From contig CALFUT010000028.1 of NCBI GenBank assembly GCA_937929805.1, positions 1-64,000 of the forward strand: a DNA stretch of 64,000 nucleotides, read 5' to 3'. Shown here piece after piece: positions 1 through 7,886 of this stretch. The translations under genes were made by a program, and so were the position numbers. Position 1 is the first letter of the stretch. Each line of letters starts with the position of its first letter. Under the pieces are notes generated by a model that saw only the letters and a list, made by a program, of their open reading frames with translations, did no database searches and was not told where the DNA came from. This stretch comes from an uncultured Pirellulaceae bacterium (GTDB taxonomy: Bacteria; Planctomycetota; Planctomycetia; Pirellulales; Pirellulaceae).

Positions 1-1
1 G

Positions 2-184
2 GACGTTGGGATTCTGGAAGTAAAACGGCGAGGCGTCGAGCAAGCCGCCGGAGATTCATTCTTAAAACTGAAGCTATCCGGCAGTCAGCCAGCGACTGTC
101 ATCTTGACCCGATTCGACGGCAAGCGGGTTGCGATCATCGCCCATCGAGTCTCAGGGTATGCAAACAAAACAGACGGACAATAA
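2..184 (+). CDS. C-terminal fragment of an unidentified protein (5' end outside window)
   Basis: An open frame runs from the first complete codon at position 2 to TAA at 182-184 and encodes 60 residues, beginning DVGILEVKRRGVEQAAG. The start lies upstream of the window. The fragment is mixed polar and hydrophobic (KLKLSGSQPATVILTRFDG) and looks like the beta-rich end of a larger protein. No motif identifies a family. Its codon use resembles that of its neighbours. It converges on the ThuA gene, leaving about 75 bases between the two stops. The call rests only on the open frame at the window edge. Confidence 0.45.
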   Translation, partial: DVGILEVKRRGVEQAAGDSFLKLKLSGSQPATVILTRFDGKRVAIIAHRVSGYANKTDGQ

Positions 185-260
185 GGTCGGCTCGTTTCCT
201 AGCGAAGGTTGATTACGCCCGAGCCCACGTGCAAGTCAGACTGCCCGCCCGCTCCTTGCG

Positions 261-1274
261 CTACTGCGCGGGGACGGGTGCTTTCGGCGGACTCGCCTTT
301 TGCTTTTTCTTCGGGCGTTTCTTTTTCGGATCGAGGTTGGCGTTGATTTCTTCGGCGGAGACAGTTGAGCTGACGCCGTCGGCGGGAACGTCGACCTTCG
401 CAATCCACAGCATGGTGTTCAGCACGACTTTGCGAAAGTTGTCGTCTTGCCAGTTGTCGTGATAGTGGCCACCGGTAAACCCAAAGCCTCGCCCACCGTC
501 AGGTCGCTCGACCGTCCATAGCATTGCTTCCGCCCTGCCTTTGGTTGCGACAATATGTTTGTAAGGACCTTTTGGGTGAACATACGGACCGTTTCGAATT
601 GCGTCGCTAGGGCTGGCGAACAGGATCGGCACGAATGTTGTTCCATCGTTTTTATATGGCTCGTTGCCCGGAATGTCAGAAATAAAACGCATGTTGAAGT
701 ACCACTCATCTTTGATCTGGAACGGTTTGACTCCTCGAGTAACCTCATGATCTGGCAGGTGTGAAAAATTTGGCTCCCAAATTGGATTGCAAGAGAACAT
801 GGTTTCATAGTGTCCGCCAATCCAACGTTTGAACTCTTCACCCGCCGCTTCCGGATCGATGTCGACGCCGTAGTGCATGAATCCGATGCCGACTCCTTTT
901 GCCGCCCGCTTGTTGATAAGCTCCAAACGTCTGCCTTCTTCTTGAACGACTTCGTGTCGTCGCCCGCCGTCCATGTAAAACACGATTGCATCTGCCGATT
1001 CGAGAATCGACTCGTCAGCCGGCCACCCGTTCTTCAAGACAGTCGTGTTCAAGCCATTTACATTGGCCAAGCATTTTTTTAGCAGCATCGCACCCGCGTT
1101 GAATTCGTGAATCCGCGGGGCATGAGATGGCTTGCCGGCCATAATCAAAAGGTTGCGATCTTGCCCGTGACAATGAACTGAGCTAGACCCGAGAAATAAC
1201 GCAACCAAGATCGTCCATTTCCACAATGCGTTAGGCAGCAAGCAAGCAAATTTAGAGCTCATGGAAACGCCCAT
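261..1274 (-). CDS. Secreted ThuA-domain protein (trehalose-utilisation-like)
   Basis: 337 residues. The first ~38 form a signal peptide (WKWTILVALFLGSSSVHCHG), so the protein is exported. Residues ~40-290 match the ThuA family, a class I glutaminase-like flavodoxin fold. Visible blocks are LLIMAGKPSHAPRIHEF, ADAIVFYMDGG, GIGFMHYGVDI, the EWYFNMRF segment and GRGFGFTGGHYHDNW. Family members occur widely in planctomycete carbohydrate-degradation regions; their reaction is unsettled, and a link to sugar metabolism is inference. The C-terminal ~25 residues are Lys/Pro rich (DPKKKRPKKKQK) and are not part of the fold. An ATG at 1262 (MSSKF) is an alternative start; neither start has a clear ribosome site. 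The gene stands alone. Confidence 0.85.
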   Translation of the reverse strand: MGVSMSSKFACLLPNALWKWTILVALFLGSSSVHCHGQDRNLLIMAGKPSHAPRIHEFNAGAMLLKKCLANVNGLNTTVLKNGWPADESILESADAIVFYMDGGRRHEVVQEEGRRLELINKRAAKGVGIGFMHYGVDIDPEAAGEEFKRWIGGHYETMFSCNPIWEPNFSHLPDHEVTRGVKPFQIKDEWYFNMRFISDIPGNEPYKNDGTTFVPILFASPSDAIRNGPYVHPKGPYKHIVATKGRAEAMLWTVERPDGGRGFGFTGGHYHDNWQDDNFRKVVLNTMLWIAKVDVPADGVSSTVSAEEINANLDPKKKRPKKKQKASPPKAPVPAQ

Positions 1275-1626
1275 TTTCAGAGAGGATTATATTTAGGCAG
1301 CAAGACGCAAGACCTTACTCAATTGTAACATCAAAGTATCCTGCTCCAAACCGAAAGCTCGCCGGGGCGATTCAAAGTAGATGCCCGATCCCGTATCACT
1401 AAAACGCAGCTGGGTCGGTGTGTGGACGCTTTGCCGAGACAAAATTGAACACCGCGTTATAGCGAACCGGGAAGCTACTGAAGTCGCAATGCCCTCACCA
1501 ACTTCGATGCTTGGGCTCGATTTGCTGTCGCGATTGGAACTTTAAATCCCAAATCACGACGACGAACGTTTTCTCAATATCTCTGCTTGTCTGCACGATC
1601 TTGCCGACCGACATCACGATTGCTCA
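1275..1626. other. Intergenic, no gene seen
   Basis: 352 bases between the ThuA start and the stop of the next minus-strand gene. Short open frames cross it but lack homology, ribosome sites and codon character. No strong hairpin or repeat was seen. It presumably holds the ThuA promoter. Confidence 0.5.
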
Positions 1627-1827
1627 TCATTCAAAAGGTGCCGACTCGACATCGGTGACGGGCGAGATGATCCGCATTCGGTTATGCGTTTCATCGGTCA
1701 TCACAAGTGCCATTGCTCCATTGAATTCGAACTTCCAGAAACCCGGTTCGTCCTCGATCATCTTCGTCGCGCATTGCCGGATCAGCTGACCAAGTCGCTC
1801 GTTGTCCATCGATGCCGGGGCGACCAT
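1627..1827 (-). CDS. Small conserved-looking hypothetical protein
   Basis: 66 residues from the ATG at 1827 (MVAPASMDNERLGQLIRQ) to TGA at 1627. This start is chosen because AAAGGAG lies six bases upstream of it. The frame stays open for 12 more codons to an ATG that overlaps the upstream stop, but that site has no Shine-Dalgarno sequence. The protein is soluble, with a helical start and a beta-rich end (FWKFEFNGAMALVMTDETHNRMRII). The pattern vaguely recalls YbjN/CesT-like chaperone folds, but that is a guess. It lies directly downstream of a small membrane protein gene (32-base gap) and is probably co-transcribed with it. Confidence 0.6.
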   Translation of the reverse strand: MVAPASMDNERLGQLIRQCATKMIEDEPGFWKFEFNGAMALVMTDETHNRMRIISPVTDVESAPFE

Positions 1828-1859
1828 GGTTTTCTCCTTTTGTTCAGAACGATTTGTTT

Positions 1860-2126
1860 TCAATCTCTATTTCCCCAACGCCAGCGTGGCGGTTCACCTT
1901 TGCACCAAGCGACGCCCACTAACATACACGCTGCCGCAAAAATAATCGCAACGGTCGCTCCGATGGAACCGCCCGAGAGCCATCCTGAGCTGCAACAGAC
2001 GGCAATGAAAATGGCGAATGTCAGCCAGCCCTCCCACGTCACGGGGAATCCCCAGCCCCAGCCGTATGATTTTGCGGGGAACCAGTAACGAGTAGCCACA
2101 GCGGTTTGTTGGGTGTTGTCAGTCAT
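1860..2126 (-). CDS. Small membrane protein, two predicted membrane spans
   Basis: 88 residues. GGAGGAAA lies just upstream of the ATG, a strong ribosome site that supports the start. An N-terminal Trp/Gly-rich segment (YWFPAKSYGWGWGFPVTWEG) is followed by two hydrophobic spans, about residues 34-52 and 54-74, and a short basic tail (PPRWRWGNRD). This is consistent with an inner-membrane hairpin. No family was recognised. It is the first gene of a two-gene unit with the 66-residue protein downstream. Confidence 0.7.
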   Translation of the reverse strand: MTDNTQQTAVATRYWFPAKSYGWGWGFPVTWEGWLTFAIFIAVCCSSGWLSGGSIGATVAIIFAAACMLVGVAWCKGEPPRWRWGNRD

Positions 2127-2236
2127 CGAATTTCCTCCGGAGATTGCGTTATTGGGCTCATTTGTCAGCGAGCGTTCATTTGACTCGTAACTGGTTCGTC
2201 GGAAGATCCCGAATATTGCCGAATTAATCTTTTGCC

Positions 2237-2572
2237 TCAGTCGGAATCGTGGTTGAGCTTCGAGGCCGAATTACCAGTAGAGCGATGATAAATCCGACAA
2301 AGCCACCAAGGTAGCTCGCGTTGTGCATGTGCGCGACACGCAGCAAACACGAGCGGCGTCCAATGACCATCTTCGCTGGGCCCGTGAATGTCCGCGCCGT
2401 AGTCAAGCAACAGTTGGGCAACCGCCGATTGACCACGGCTCGCAGCAACGTGCAAGGGTGTTAGGTTTTTTGCGTCACGAGCGGCGACAAGCTTCGCATC
2501 CTTGTCCAGAAGTTTCTTGACGGCGACAACGTCTCCATGAAAGGTTGGCGCGAAGATGGGATGATTTGCCAA
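2237..2572 (-). CDS. Short ankyrin-repeat protein, probably truncated
   Basis: 111 residues. Repeat 1 covers ~5-37 (FAPTFHGDVVAVKKLL), repeat 2 ~38-70 (LTPLHVAASRGQSAVAQLLL, then DYGADI), and repeat 3 breaks off after TPLVFAACRAHAQRE. The remaining residues (WWLCRIYHRSTGNSASKLNHDSD) do not fit the ankyrin consensus, and another frame stays open across the same stretch, which suggests decay or a frameshift near 2320. Ankyrin repeats mediate protein binding; no partner can be inferred. The stop of the upstream NPYAAP membrane protein gene lies only 3 bases before this start, so the two are probably co-transcribed. Confidence 0.6.
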   Translation of the reverse strand: MANHPIFAPTFHGDVVAVKKLLDKDAKLVAARDAKNLTPLHVAASRGQSAVAQLLLDYGADIHGPSEDGHWTPLVFAACRAHAQRELPWWLCRIYHRSTGNSASKLNHDSD

Positions 2573-2575
2573 GGT

Positions 2576-3100
2576 TCAAACAGACATTAAGGCCGAGAAG
2601 CTGAGGTAGTTATTGTGGGCCCAAAGGATACACCCAATAAAGACTGTTAACAGAGCCCACGGGCTCTTGTTTGTCTTGTAAAAATACGTGCCGACAAGAG
2701 CCAAGACAATGCCGGGAAACACGAGGAAGCCGTGTGAACTGTAGAATTTGAGCGTCGGATGAATGCCGAAACTCATCGACACCGGGCTGGAAACGACACC
2801 CGCGAAGGTGCGGGACAAAATGTCGTTTTGCGTACGAACTTGATCGTCATGGTGAAAGTAGTCAAGCTCGGCCGAGATGTACGAGCCAACGATGATTCCA
2901 AGGCAGGCGGAAGCAAGTAGCAGCCCCCTTGGACGCCACTTGGTAGAAGACGAGGGCCCTAGTTGTTCAGGCGCAGCGTACGGATTTTGAGTTTGAGCCA
3001 TGGCGTCGCGTTGATCTCGTGCTTGCTTGTTATCCGTAAACTGATCCCAGTCCAAGTCTTTGACAATCCTCGCGTGTGGCGTTGCCTTGTTTGCTTCCAC
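2576..3100 (-). CDS. Membrane protein of the NPYAAP type, unknown function
   Basis: 174 residues from the GTG at 3100, or 141 from the ATG at 3001 (MAQTQNPYAAPEQLG). The motif NPYAAP near the N-terminus is common in planctomycete membrane proteins of unknown function and favours the shorter start; neither site has a convincing ribosome-binding sequence. After the proline-rich start there are about four hydrophobic segments (LLLASACLGIIVGSYI, GFLVFPGIVLALVGTYF, WALLTVFIGCILW and a weaker one near FAGVVSSPVSM). It probably sits in the inner membrane. It lies 22 bases downstream of the ABC permease gene on the same strand and may be read with it. Confidence 0.6.
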   Translation of the reverse strand: MEANKATPHARIVKDLDWDQFTDNKQARDQRDAMAQTQNPYAAPEQLGPSSSTKWRPRGLLLASACLGIIVGSYISAELDYFHHDDQVRTQNDILSRTFAGVVSSPVSMSFGIHPTLKFYSSHGFLVFPGIVLALVGTYFYKTNKSPWALLTVFIGCILWAHNNYLSFSALMSV

Positions 3101-3122
3101 GCCTAGCAGAGATCGGATGCAT

Positions 3123-5372
3123 TTATTCGCTCATCTTTCCCAGCCAACGCTCGAATCGAGACGGTTGCCGGGAGCTTCGGGCAGCGGCGGTCGAGTGATC
3201 GAATCTCAGGAACCAACCAATCAAGGCTAGGCCAATCACCGACATGATAATCCCGGGAAGAATCCCGTATTGAAAAGTCACCCCGTCGTTCGTGTAAAGA
3301 ATTTGGGACAACAAATGCGAGGACTTAATTGTCTCGGCCGGTACAATCCCAATCATTGCGGTTAGCCCGTTGTGAGTCGCATGGAACAGGATGCAAGGGA
3401 TCAGGCTGCGAGTCTGCACGGCAATGATCCCAAGAATAACACCCGCGACTGATGTGATCATCGTTTGTTGGATGACGCTATGTGCGACACCAAACAGCAG
3501 GCTGGTCAGCAAAATCGCGTGCCACTTGTTTCGCATTGATTGAAAACCAGACAAGATAAACCCGCGGTAGGCAAGTTCTTCCATCACGGCAGGAGCCACC
3601 GCAAAGACCAGTAGGATTGCCCACCAAGACGGGGCTCCATCGAGAATCGTCTGCACGCTTGACTGCAGCGCCATTAGTTCCGGCCCGGGTGGATAGATGG
3701 TCATGACCAACGCCGTGAACCACATCAAAAGTGGATTCAAGCAGATCGCGGCCAGCACGGCCGCGCAGGCAGCCGGGATGGTGCACGGTCGAAGTCGCAA
3801 CGACTTGCGGGGACTGCGTGTCAACATGATCGCCATAAACAATGCTGGAACAGCGACCGCTGTGACCAAAATGATGACCGTTTGCAAGCTGAAGCTTGAC
3901 CAATCCGTGGCGGGCGTTGCAGCAATGCTGACGAAGAACTTGATCACTAGAATCATCAGGCCGCACAGGATCGCGTTACCCAATGACGGTAACTCGTGAC
4001 GTTCTCGCATGATGTGGCCCAACCATTTGCCGATCCCAAACCGTTCGCTGGCTCGGAATAGAACCGATTCACTGTTGAATTGATGAACAACCCAGCGGAT
4101 CGCCATCCAGCAGCAGAGCAAGGTCGTCAGCACCACCGGCGCACCAAACTGAGCCGCAAAAGAATATTGGCCCTCCATTAAGTGCCGCAGCAGAAGCATC
4201 AAGCCGCTGACGGGAATCAAGCTGGTTCCCAGATCGAGTTGAGACCCGGGCAACATGGGAACCATCATCAGCGGCATGGAAAACATCAGCAGCGGGACCA
4301 AATAGTACTGACCTTCCTTGCTGCTTTGAGCGAACGCGGCGGCCGCGAGGGCAATGGCACTGAACAAAGCAGAAATGGGAACGAGTGCCAACAACAACCA
4401 GCCGATGCTGTGGACAGGCGGTGTACCGAAGGTGGCCATTGCTCCAACCTTCGATGCGAGCATGATTCCGGTGATCGCCATGCTGATCAGATTTAGCAAC
4501 GACGTGGCCATGCTGAAAGTCATCACGGTCAGCAATTTTCCAATCGCAATCTCAGAGCGTTCGGCCGGGCTACTGAGCAATGTCTCAAACGTGCCGCGTT
4601 CTTTTTCGCCGGCGCATAGATCGATGGCGGGATAGAACGCTCCGGTCAGACACCAAATCATGACGATAAACGGCAGGATCTTTGACCAAGCGGCCGCTCT
4701 TTTGCCAACTTTGTTGGCGACATCTGACGTTTCCATCACGATGCCCGAGTTAATCGATGCTGGAACATCGTTTGCGGCAAGTAGTTGATTGGTCCATGCA
4801 TTTTTCCAGTTTCCAAGAACCGAGGCAATTCGTTCACCGGCAATTCGCGACCGATCACTGGCCGAATCGACAAAGACCAGCACATCTGGCCCAGTTGCTT
4901 TCTGCGAACCGGATGCGAGCAAGTCCGTTTGTTCGGGGGATTCAATGGGGTTCGTAAAGAACACCGCCGCATCGTATTTTCGTGCTTTTAGTTCTTTCTG
5001 TATGAGTTGGTCGATCAGGTCGCGAGCCTGTTCATTGTCTGATTTTCTAAACTCGCGGATGTATTTTTCTAGTTCTTGGGTGGGTTCATCTAGAACCTCG
5101 GTATCGATCAGTTGCGCAGTTTTCGCATCGACCCAGTCCCCTGAAATATTTCCGCCTTCCAGCAACGCGGGCTCCGCCGGCAGGTTTTCCGAACCCATGA
5201 TCCAGATTCGTGTTGGGTGCTCGCGCATGAACTGAGCGACCTGCAGCATGGCCATGCCCAGCAACGGATACAGCAACATGGGCATGATCACGACTGTGAA
5301 AAGCGTTCTGCGATCGCGCAGCTGGTCTCGCATCTCACGACGAAAAATCAGGTTGACGTTGGACCATTTCAT
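3123..5372 (-). CDS. ABC-2 permease fused to a CPBP (CAAX-type) intramembrane protease
   Basis: 749 residues from the ATG at 5372 (MKWSNVNLIFRREMRDQLRD). The N-terminal half is a NatB/ABC-2 export permease: first span at LFTVVIMPMLLYPLLG, a large extracytoplasmic loop, then a cluster of spans containing GEKERGTFETLLSSP. The C-terminal ~200 residues are a CPBP glutamic-type protease with E598-E599-x3-R603 (EELAYRGF), FGVAHS and HATHNG. All three motifs carry the residues expected for activity. The frame is open to a TTG at 5432 that overlaps the ATPase stop, but the ATG start gives the normal permease N-terminus. With the upstream ATPase it should form a complete exporter. Coupling of export to proteolysis is inference from the fusion, which recurs in planctomycetes. 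Confidence 0.9.
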   Translation of the reverse strand: MKWSNVNLIFRREMRDQLRDRRTLFTVVIMPMLLYPLLGMAMLQVAQFMREHPTRIWIMGSENLPAEPALLEGGNISGDWVDAKTAQLIDTEVLDEPTQELEKYIREFRKSDNEQARDLIDQLIQKELKARKYDAAVFFTNPIESPEQTDLLASGSQKATGPDVLVFVDSASDRSRIAGERIASVLGNWKNAWTNQLLAANDVPASINSGIVMETSDVANKVGKRAAAWSKILPFIVMIWCLTGAFYPAIDLCAGEKERGTFETLLSSPAERSEIAIGKLLTVMTFSMATSLLNLISMAITGIMLASKVGAMATFGTPPVHSIGWLLLALVPISALFSAIALAAAAFAQSSKEGQYYLVPLLMFSMPLMMVPMLPGSQLDLGTSLIPVSGLMLLLRHLMEGQYSFAAQFGAPVVLTTLLCCWMAIRWVVHQFNSESVLFRASERFGIGKWLGHIMRERHELPSLGNAILCGLMILVIKFFVSIAATPATDWSSFSLQTVIILVTAVAVPALFMAIMLTRSPRKSLRLRPCTIPAACAAVLAAICLNPLLMWFTALVMTIYPPGPELMALQSSVQTILDGAPSWWAILLVFAVAPAVMEELAYRGFILSGFQSMRNKWHAILLTSLLFGVAHSVIQQTMITSVAGVILGIIAVQTRSLIPCILFHATHNGLTAMIGIVPAETIKSSHLLSQILYTNDGVTFQYGILPGIIMSVIGLALIGWFLRFDHSTAAARSSRQPSRFERWLGKMSE

Positions 5373-5428
5373 AGGTGATGTAGGGAAAGATGTGTGGGTC
5401 AAAAAGTGAATCGCACAAGTGCGAGCAG

Positions 5429-6214
5429 TCAAACTGCGGCGGTTTTTGTTTTTTCTTGAGCGTCGCTCAAATGGTGCTCAGCTTCTGACGCTGAGATCAA
5501 CTGATAGAACATTTCTTCCAAGTCGTCTTCTTGGTGCTTGGCAGCCAGTTCGTCGAGCGTTCCCTCTGTCAGGATTTTGCCACGATTCATGATGGCGACT
5601 CGATCGCATAAACGCCCTACTTCGCTCATGATATGCGAAGAAAAGATGATGCACTTTCCGTGGTCCCGCAGCTGTTCGACGGTGCTGAGTACCTGCCGTG
5701 CGACCAAGATATCTAGGCCGAGCGTCGCTTCGTCAAAAATTAACACCGGCGGATTGTGAATCATCGCCCGAGCGATGTTGACCTTTTGTCGCATGCCGGT
5801 CGACATCTTGCTGCCAAGCGTATTTCTAAGTTCGTTCATTTGAAAACGTTCGAACAGTGACTCCATCTGGATTTGCAAATAATCGGCTTCCATCCCGTAA
5901 AGTTGGCCGAAGTACTGAACCATCTCCCACGCCGTCATGCGATCGTAAATGGCCGTGTTGGTCGACACGAAACCAATCTGATGACGAACCTGCCTAGGGT
6001 TGTCAGAAACTTCAAATCCGTTGACCGACGCGGTGCCAGCTGTCGGTTTTAAAACGGTACTCAGGATTCGCAACGCGGTGGTCTTCCCCGCGCCGTTGGG
6101 TCCCAGCAACCCATAAACCTGACCAGGCATCGCGTCAAAACTGATTTCATCAAGAGCGACAAAGTCGCCGGCCAAATCGCGGTAGGTTTTGGTTAGACCT
6201 CGAACGTGTATCAT
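5429..6214 (-). CDS. ABC transporter ATP-binding protein (NatA-like)
   Basis: 261 residues. Walker A is GPNGAGKTT near residue 40, the signature is STGMRQKVNIARA, and Walker B is VLIFDEATLGLD followed by the H-loop SSHIMSEVGR. The usual Pro of DEPT is Ala here, which should not abolish activity. The order and similarity match NatA-type ATPases that power Na+ or drug export. The start ATG at 6214 gives MIHVRGLTKTYRDLAG, the usual beginning. A C-terminal tail (~230-261) is family-variable. The permease-protease gene follows with a 56-base gap; an alternative TTG start for it would overlap this stop. The pair is an operon transcribed leftward. Confidence 0.92.
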   Translation of the reverse strand: MIHVRGLTKTYRDLAGDFVALDEISFDAMPGQVYGLLGPNGAGKTTALRILSTVLKPTAGTASVNGFEVSDNPRQVRHQIGFVSTNTAIYDRMTAWEMVQYFGQLYGMEADYLQIQMESLFERFQMNELRNTLGSKMSTGMRQKVNIARAMIHNPPVLIFDEATLGLDILVARQVLSTVEQLRDHGKCIIFSSHIMSEVGRLCDRVAIMNRGKILTEGTLDELAAKHQEDDLEEMFYQLISASEAEHHLSDAQEKTKTAAV

Positions 6215-6458
6215 GGCGTCGCATCGGGTTGAGAGAATACGGTAGGTCGACAGGGATTTGCCGACGCAACCGAAAGCGCAGGCGGGCCCGATTTTTCTTA
6301 CCGTTTCCTGAGTCGGATCCGATGGTCATGTTTGGGGCCGCGCAAGTGTAGCTCACAAACACGGCGGAGGCGTTCGCGACCAACTGGTCAGCGTGGTCGT
6401 GCTGAATGTCGGACCCATTTTTCTAAAAATAGTTGCTCAAGGAGCCTGCGGAAGCACC

Positions 6459-7883
6459 ATGGATTCCATCCCAACACCCGGTTCACACGATACTTCACTC
6501 AACATGGGCTACACAGACGAGGTCGTTTTGCCCGTTGGTAATCAGCCCGCATCGTTTTCAGTGGGCATTGAGGACACGGCGGAAGCTAGTGTGCACAATC
6601 AGAATGATGAGTATATTCCGCGCAAGCCGGCTTCGTTAAAAGAAGCGGGGCTGTTGCCGAACGACCTATTCCCGCTTGTGCTGAAGCTGTTGTTTTTGCA
6701 CGGCAACAAGACGGGTATGCAGATTTGCAATCAGATCAAAATACCATTCCCGCTGCTCACGCCGATCATGGAGGCACTGAAAGCAGATTTGCTGGTTGGT
6801 CACAAGATTTCGGCGGGTGTCTCAGATTATGAATACGAACTTTCACCAAAAGGTGTCGAACAGGCACGGCTGCACATCAAACGCAACAGCTATTGCGGCG
6901 CGGCACCGGTGGGCATTGAGGTTTACAACGCAGCCGTTGCTCGGCAGTCGATCAAGAACCTGCGTCCGACATTTGAACAGGTCCGCAGTGCGTTGAACGA
7001 CATGGTGGTGACCGACTTGGTTGTCAGCCAGCTTGGCCAAGCGATCAATTCCGGGCGCAGTCTGTTTCTGTTTGGTGCACCGGGTAACGGCAAGACCATG
7101 CTTGCCAAACGCGCGATCCGGTCAGTTGACGAGATTATCTGGATTCCACGATCACTGACTGTCGGTGGAGAGGTCATTCGCCTGTTTGACCCGAGTGTTC
7201 ACGAAGCGGCTCCATTGCCTCCGTCGTCGGGAATTACGCATGATTTGGAAGTGGACGAGCGGTGGATTCGAATCAAGCGACCAACCATCGTGGTGGGTGG
7301 CGAGTTGGAAATGAAGCATTTGGAGGCGACACTCAATCCCGTAACCGGCATCATTGAGGCGCCGGTTCATGTAAAAAGTAACTGCGGTTGCTTAGTTGTC
7401 GATGACTTCGGTCGTCAACAGATTTCAACGACCGAGCTACTCAACCGCTGGATCGTACCAATGGAATCAGGTCATGACTTTTTGAACCTGCCATCGGGCC
7501 GACAGATTTCTCTGCCATTTGAGCAGTTGCTGATTTTCTCGACCAACTTGGAGCCAACCAAGCTTTGTGACGAGGCGTTTCTACGTCGAATTCCATACAA
7601 GGTAGAAGTTTTCGATCCGTCCGAGGAACAGTTTCGAGCGTTGTTCGACAAACTGCTGAACGATCACGGGTTCCAAATCGAAGACGGAGTCGTCGATCAC
7701 TTGATCGAGTATCACTACAAACGCGTGTCACGTCCTTTCCGCTTCTGCCATCCGTTGGATCTGCTGAACCAAGCACGGGACTTTTGCGAATTCCATCGCC
7801 GTCCATTATTTTTCAGCCGCGATGTTGCCGAACTGGCCGTGCTGAACTACTTCAGCGGGATGGCGGGTCAGTTGACCATTTGA
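6459..7883 (+). CDS. AAA-family ATPase with N-terminal winged-helix-like region
   Basis: 474 residues from the ATG at 6459 (MDSIPTPGSHDT); AAGGAG lies about 14 bases upstream, rather far away. Residues ~65-135 look like a winged helix (LFPLVLKLLFLHGNKTGMQI ... YELSPKGVEQARLHI). The ATPase core begins ~165: Walker A GAPGNGKT at 206-213, Walker B LVVDDFG about 310-316, a sensor-1-like LLIFSTNLEP, and an arginine-containing FLRRIPYKVEV. The family resembles the McrB/RavA-like group of MoxR-type ATPases, which remodel protein complexes. The substrate is unknown. It is transcribed divergently from the ABC operon and ends 3 bases from the converging GH5 gene. A longer reading starts at 6393. Confidence 0.85.
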   Translation: MDSIPTPGSHDTSLNMGYTDEVVLPVGNQPASFSVGIEDTAEASVHNQNDEYIPRKPASLKEAGLLPNDLFPLVLKLLFLHGNKTGMQICNQIKIPFPLLTPIMEALKADLLVGHKISAGVSDYEYELSPKGVEQARLHIKRNSYCGAAPVGIEVYNAAVARQSIKNLRPTFEQVRSALNDMVVTDLVVSQLGQAINSGRSLFLFGAPGNGKTMLAKRAIRSVDEIIWIPRSLTVGGEVIRLFDPSVHEAAPLPPSSGITHDLEVDERWIRIKRPTIVVGGELEMKHLEATLNPVTGIIEAPVHVKSNCGCLVVDDFGRQQISTTELLNRWIVPMESGHDFLNLPSGRQISLPFEQLLIFSTNLEPTKLCDEAFLRRIPYKVEVFDPSEEQFRALFDKLLNDHGFQIEDGVVDHLIEYHYKRVSRPFRFCHPLDLLNQARDFCEFHRRPLFFSRDVAELAVLNYFSGMAGQLTI

Positions 7884-7886
7884 GCG

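Noticed and set aside
2224-2448. 74-residue open frame overlapping the ankyrin gene
   Set aside because: May reflect a frameshifted ankyrin tail, but it shows no ankyrin consensus; mentioned only as a possible decay sign.
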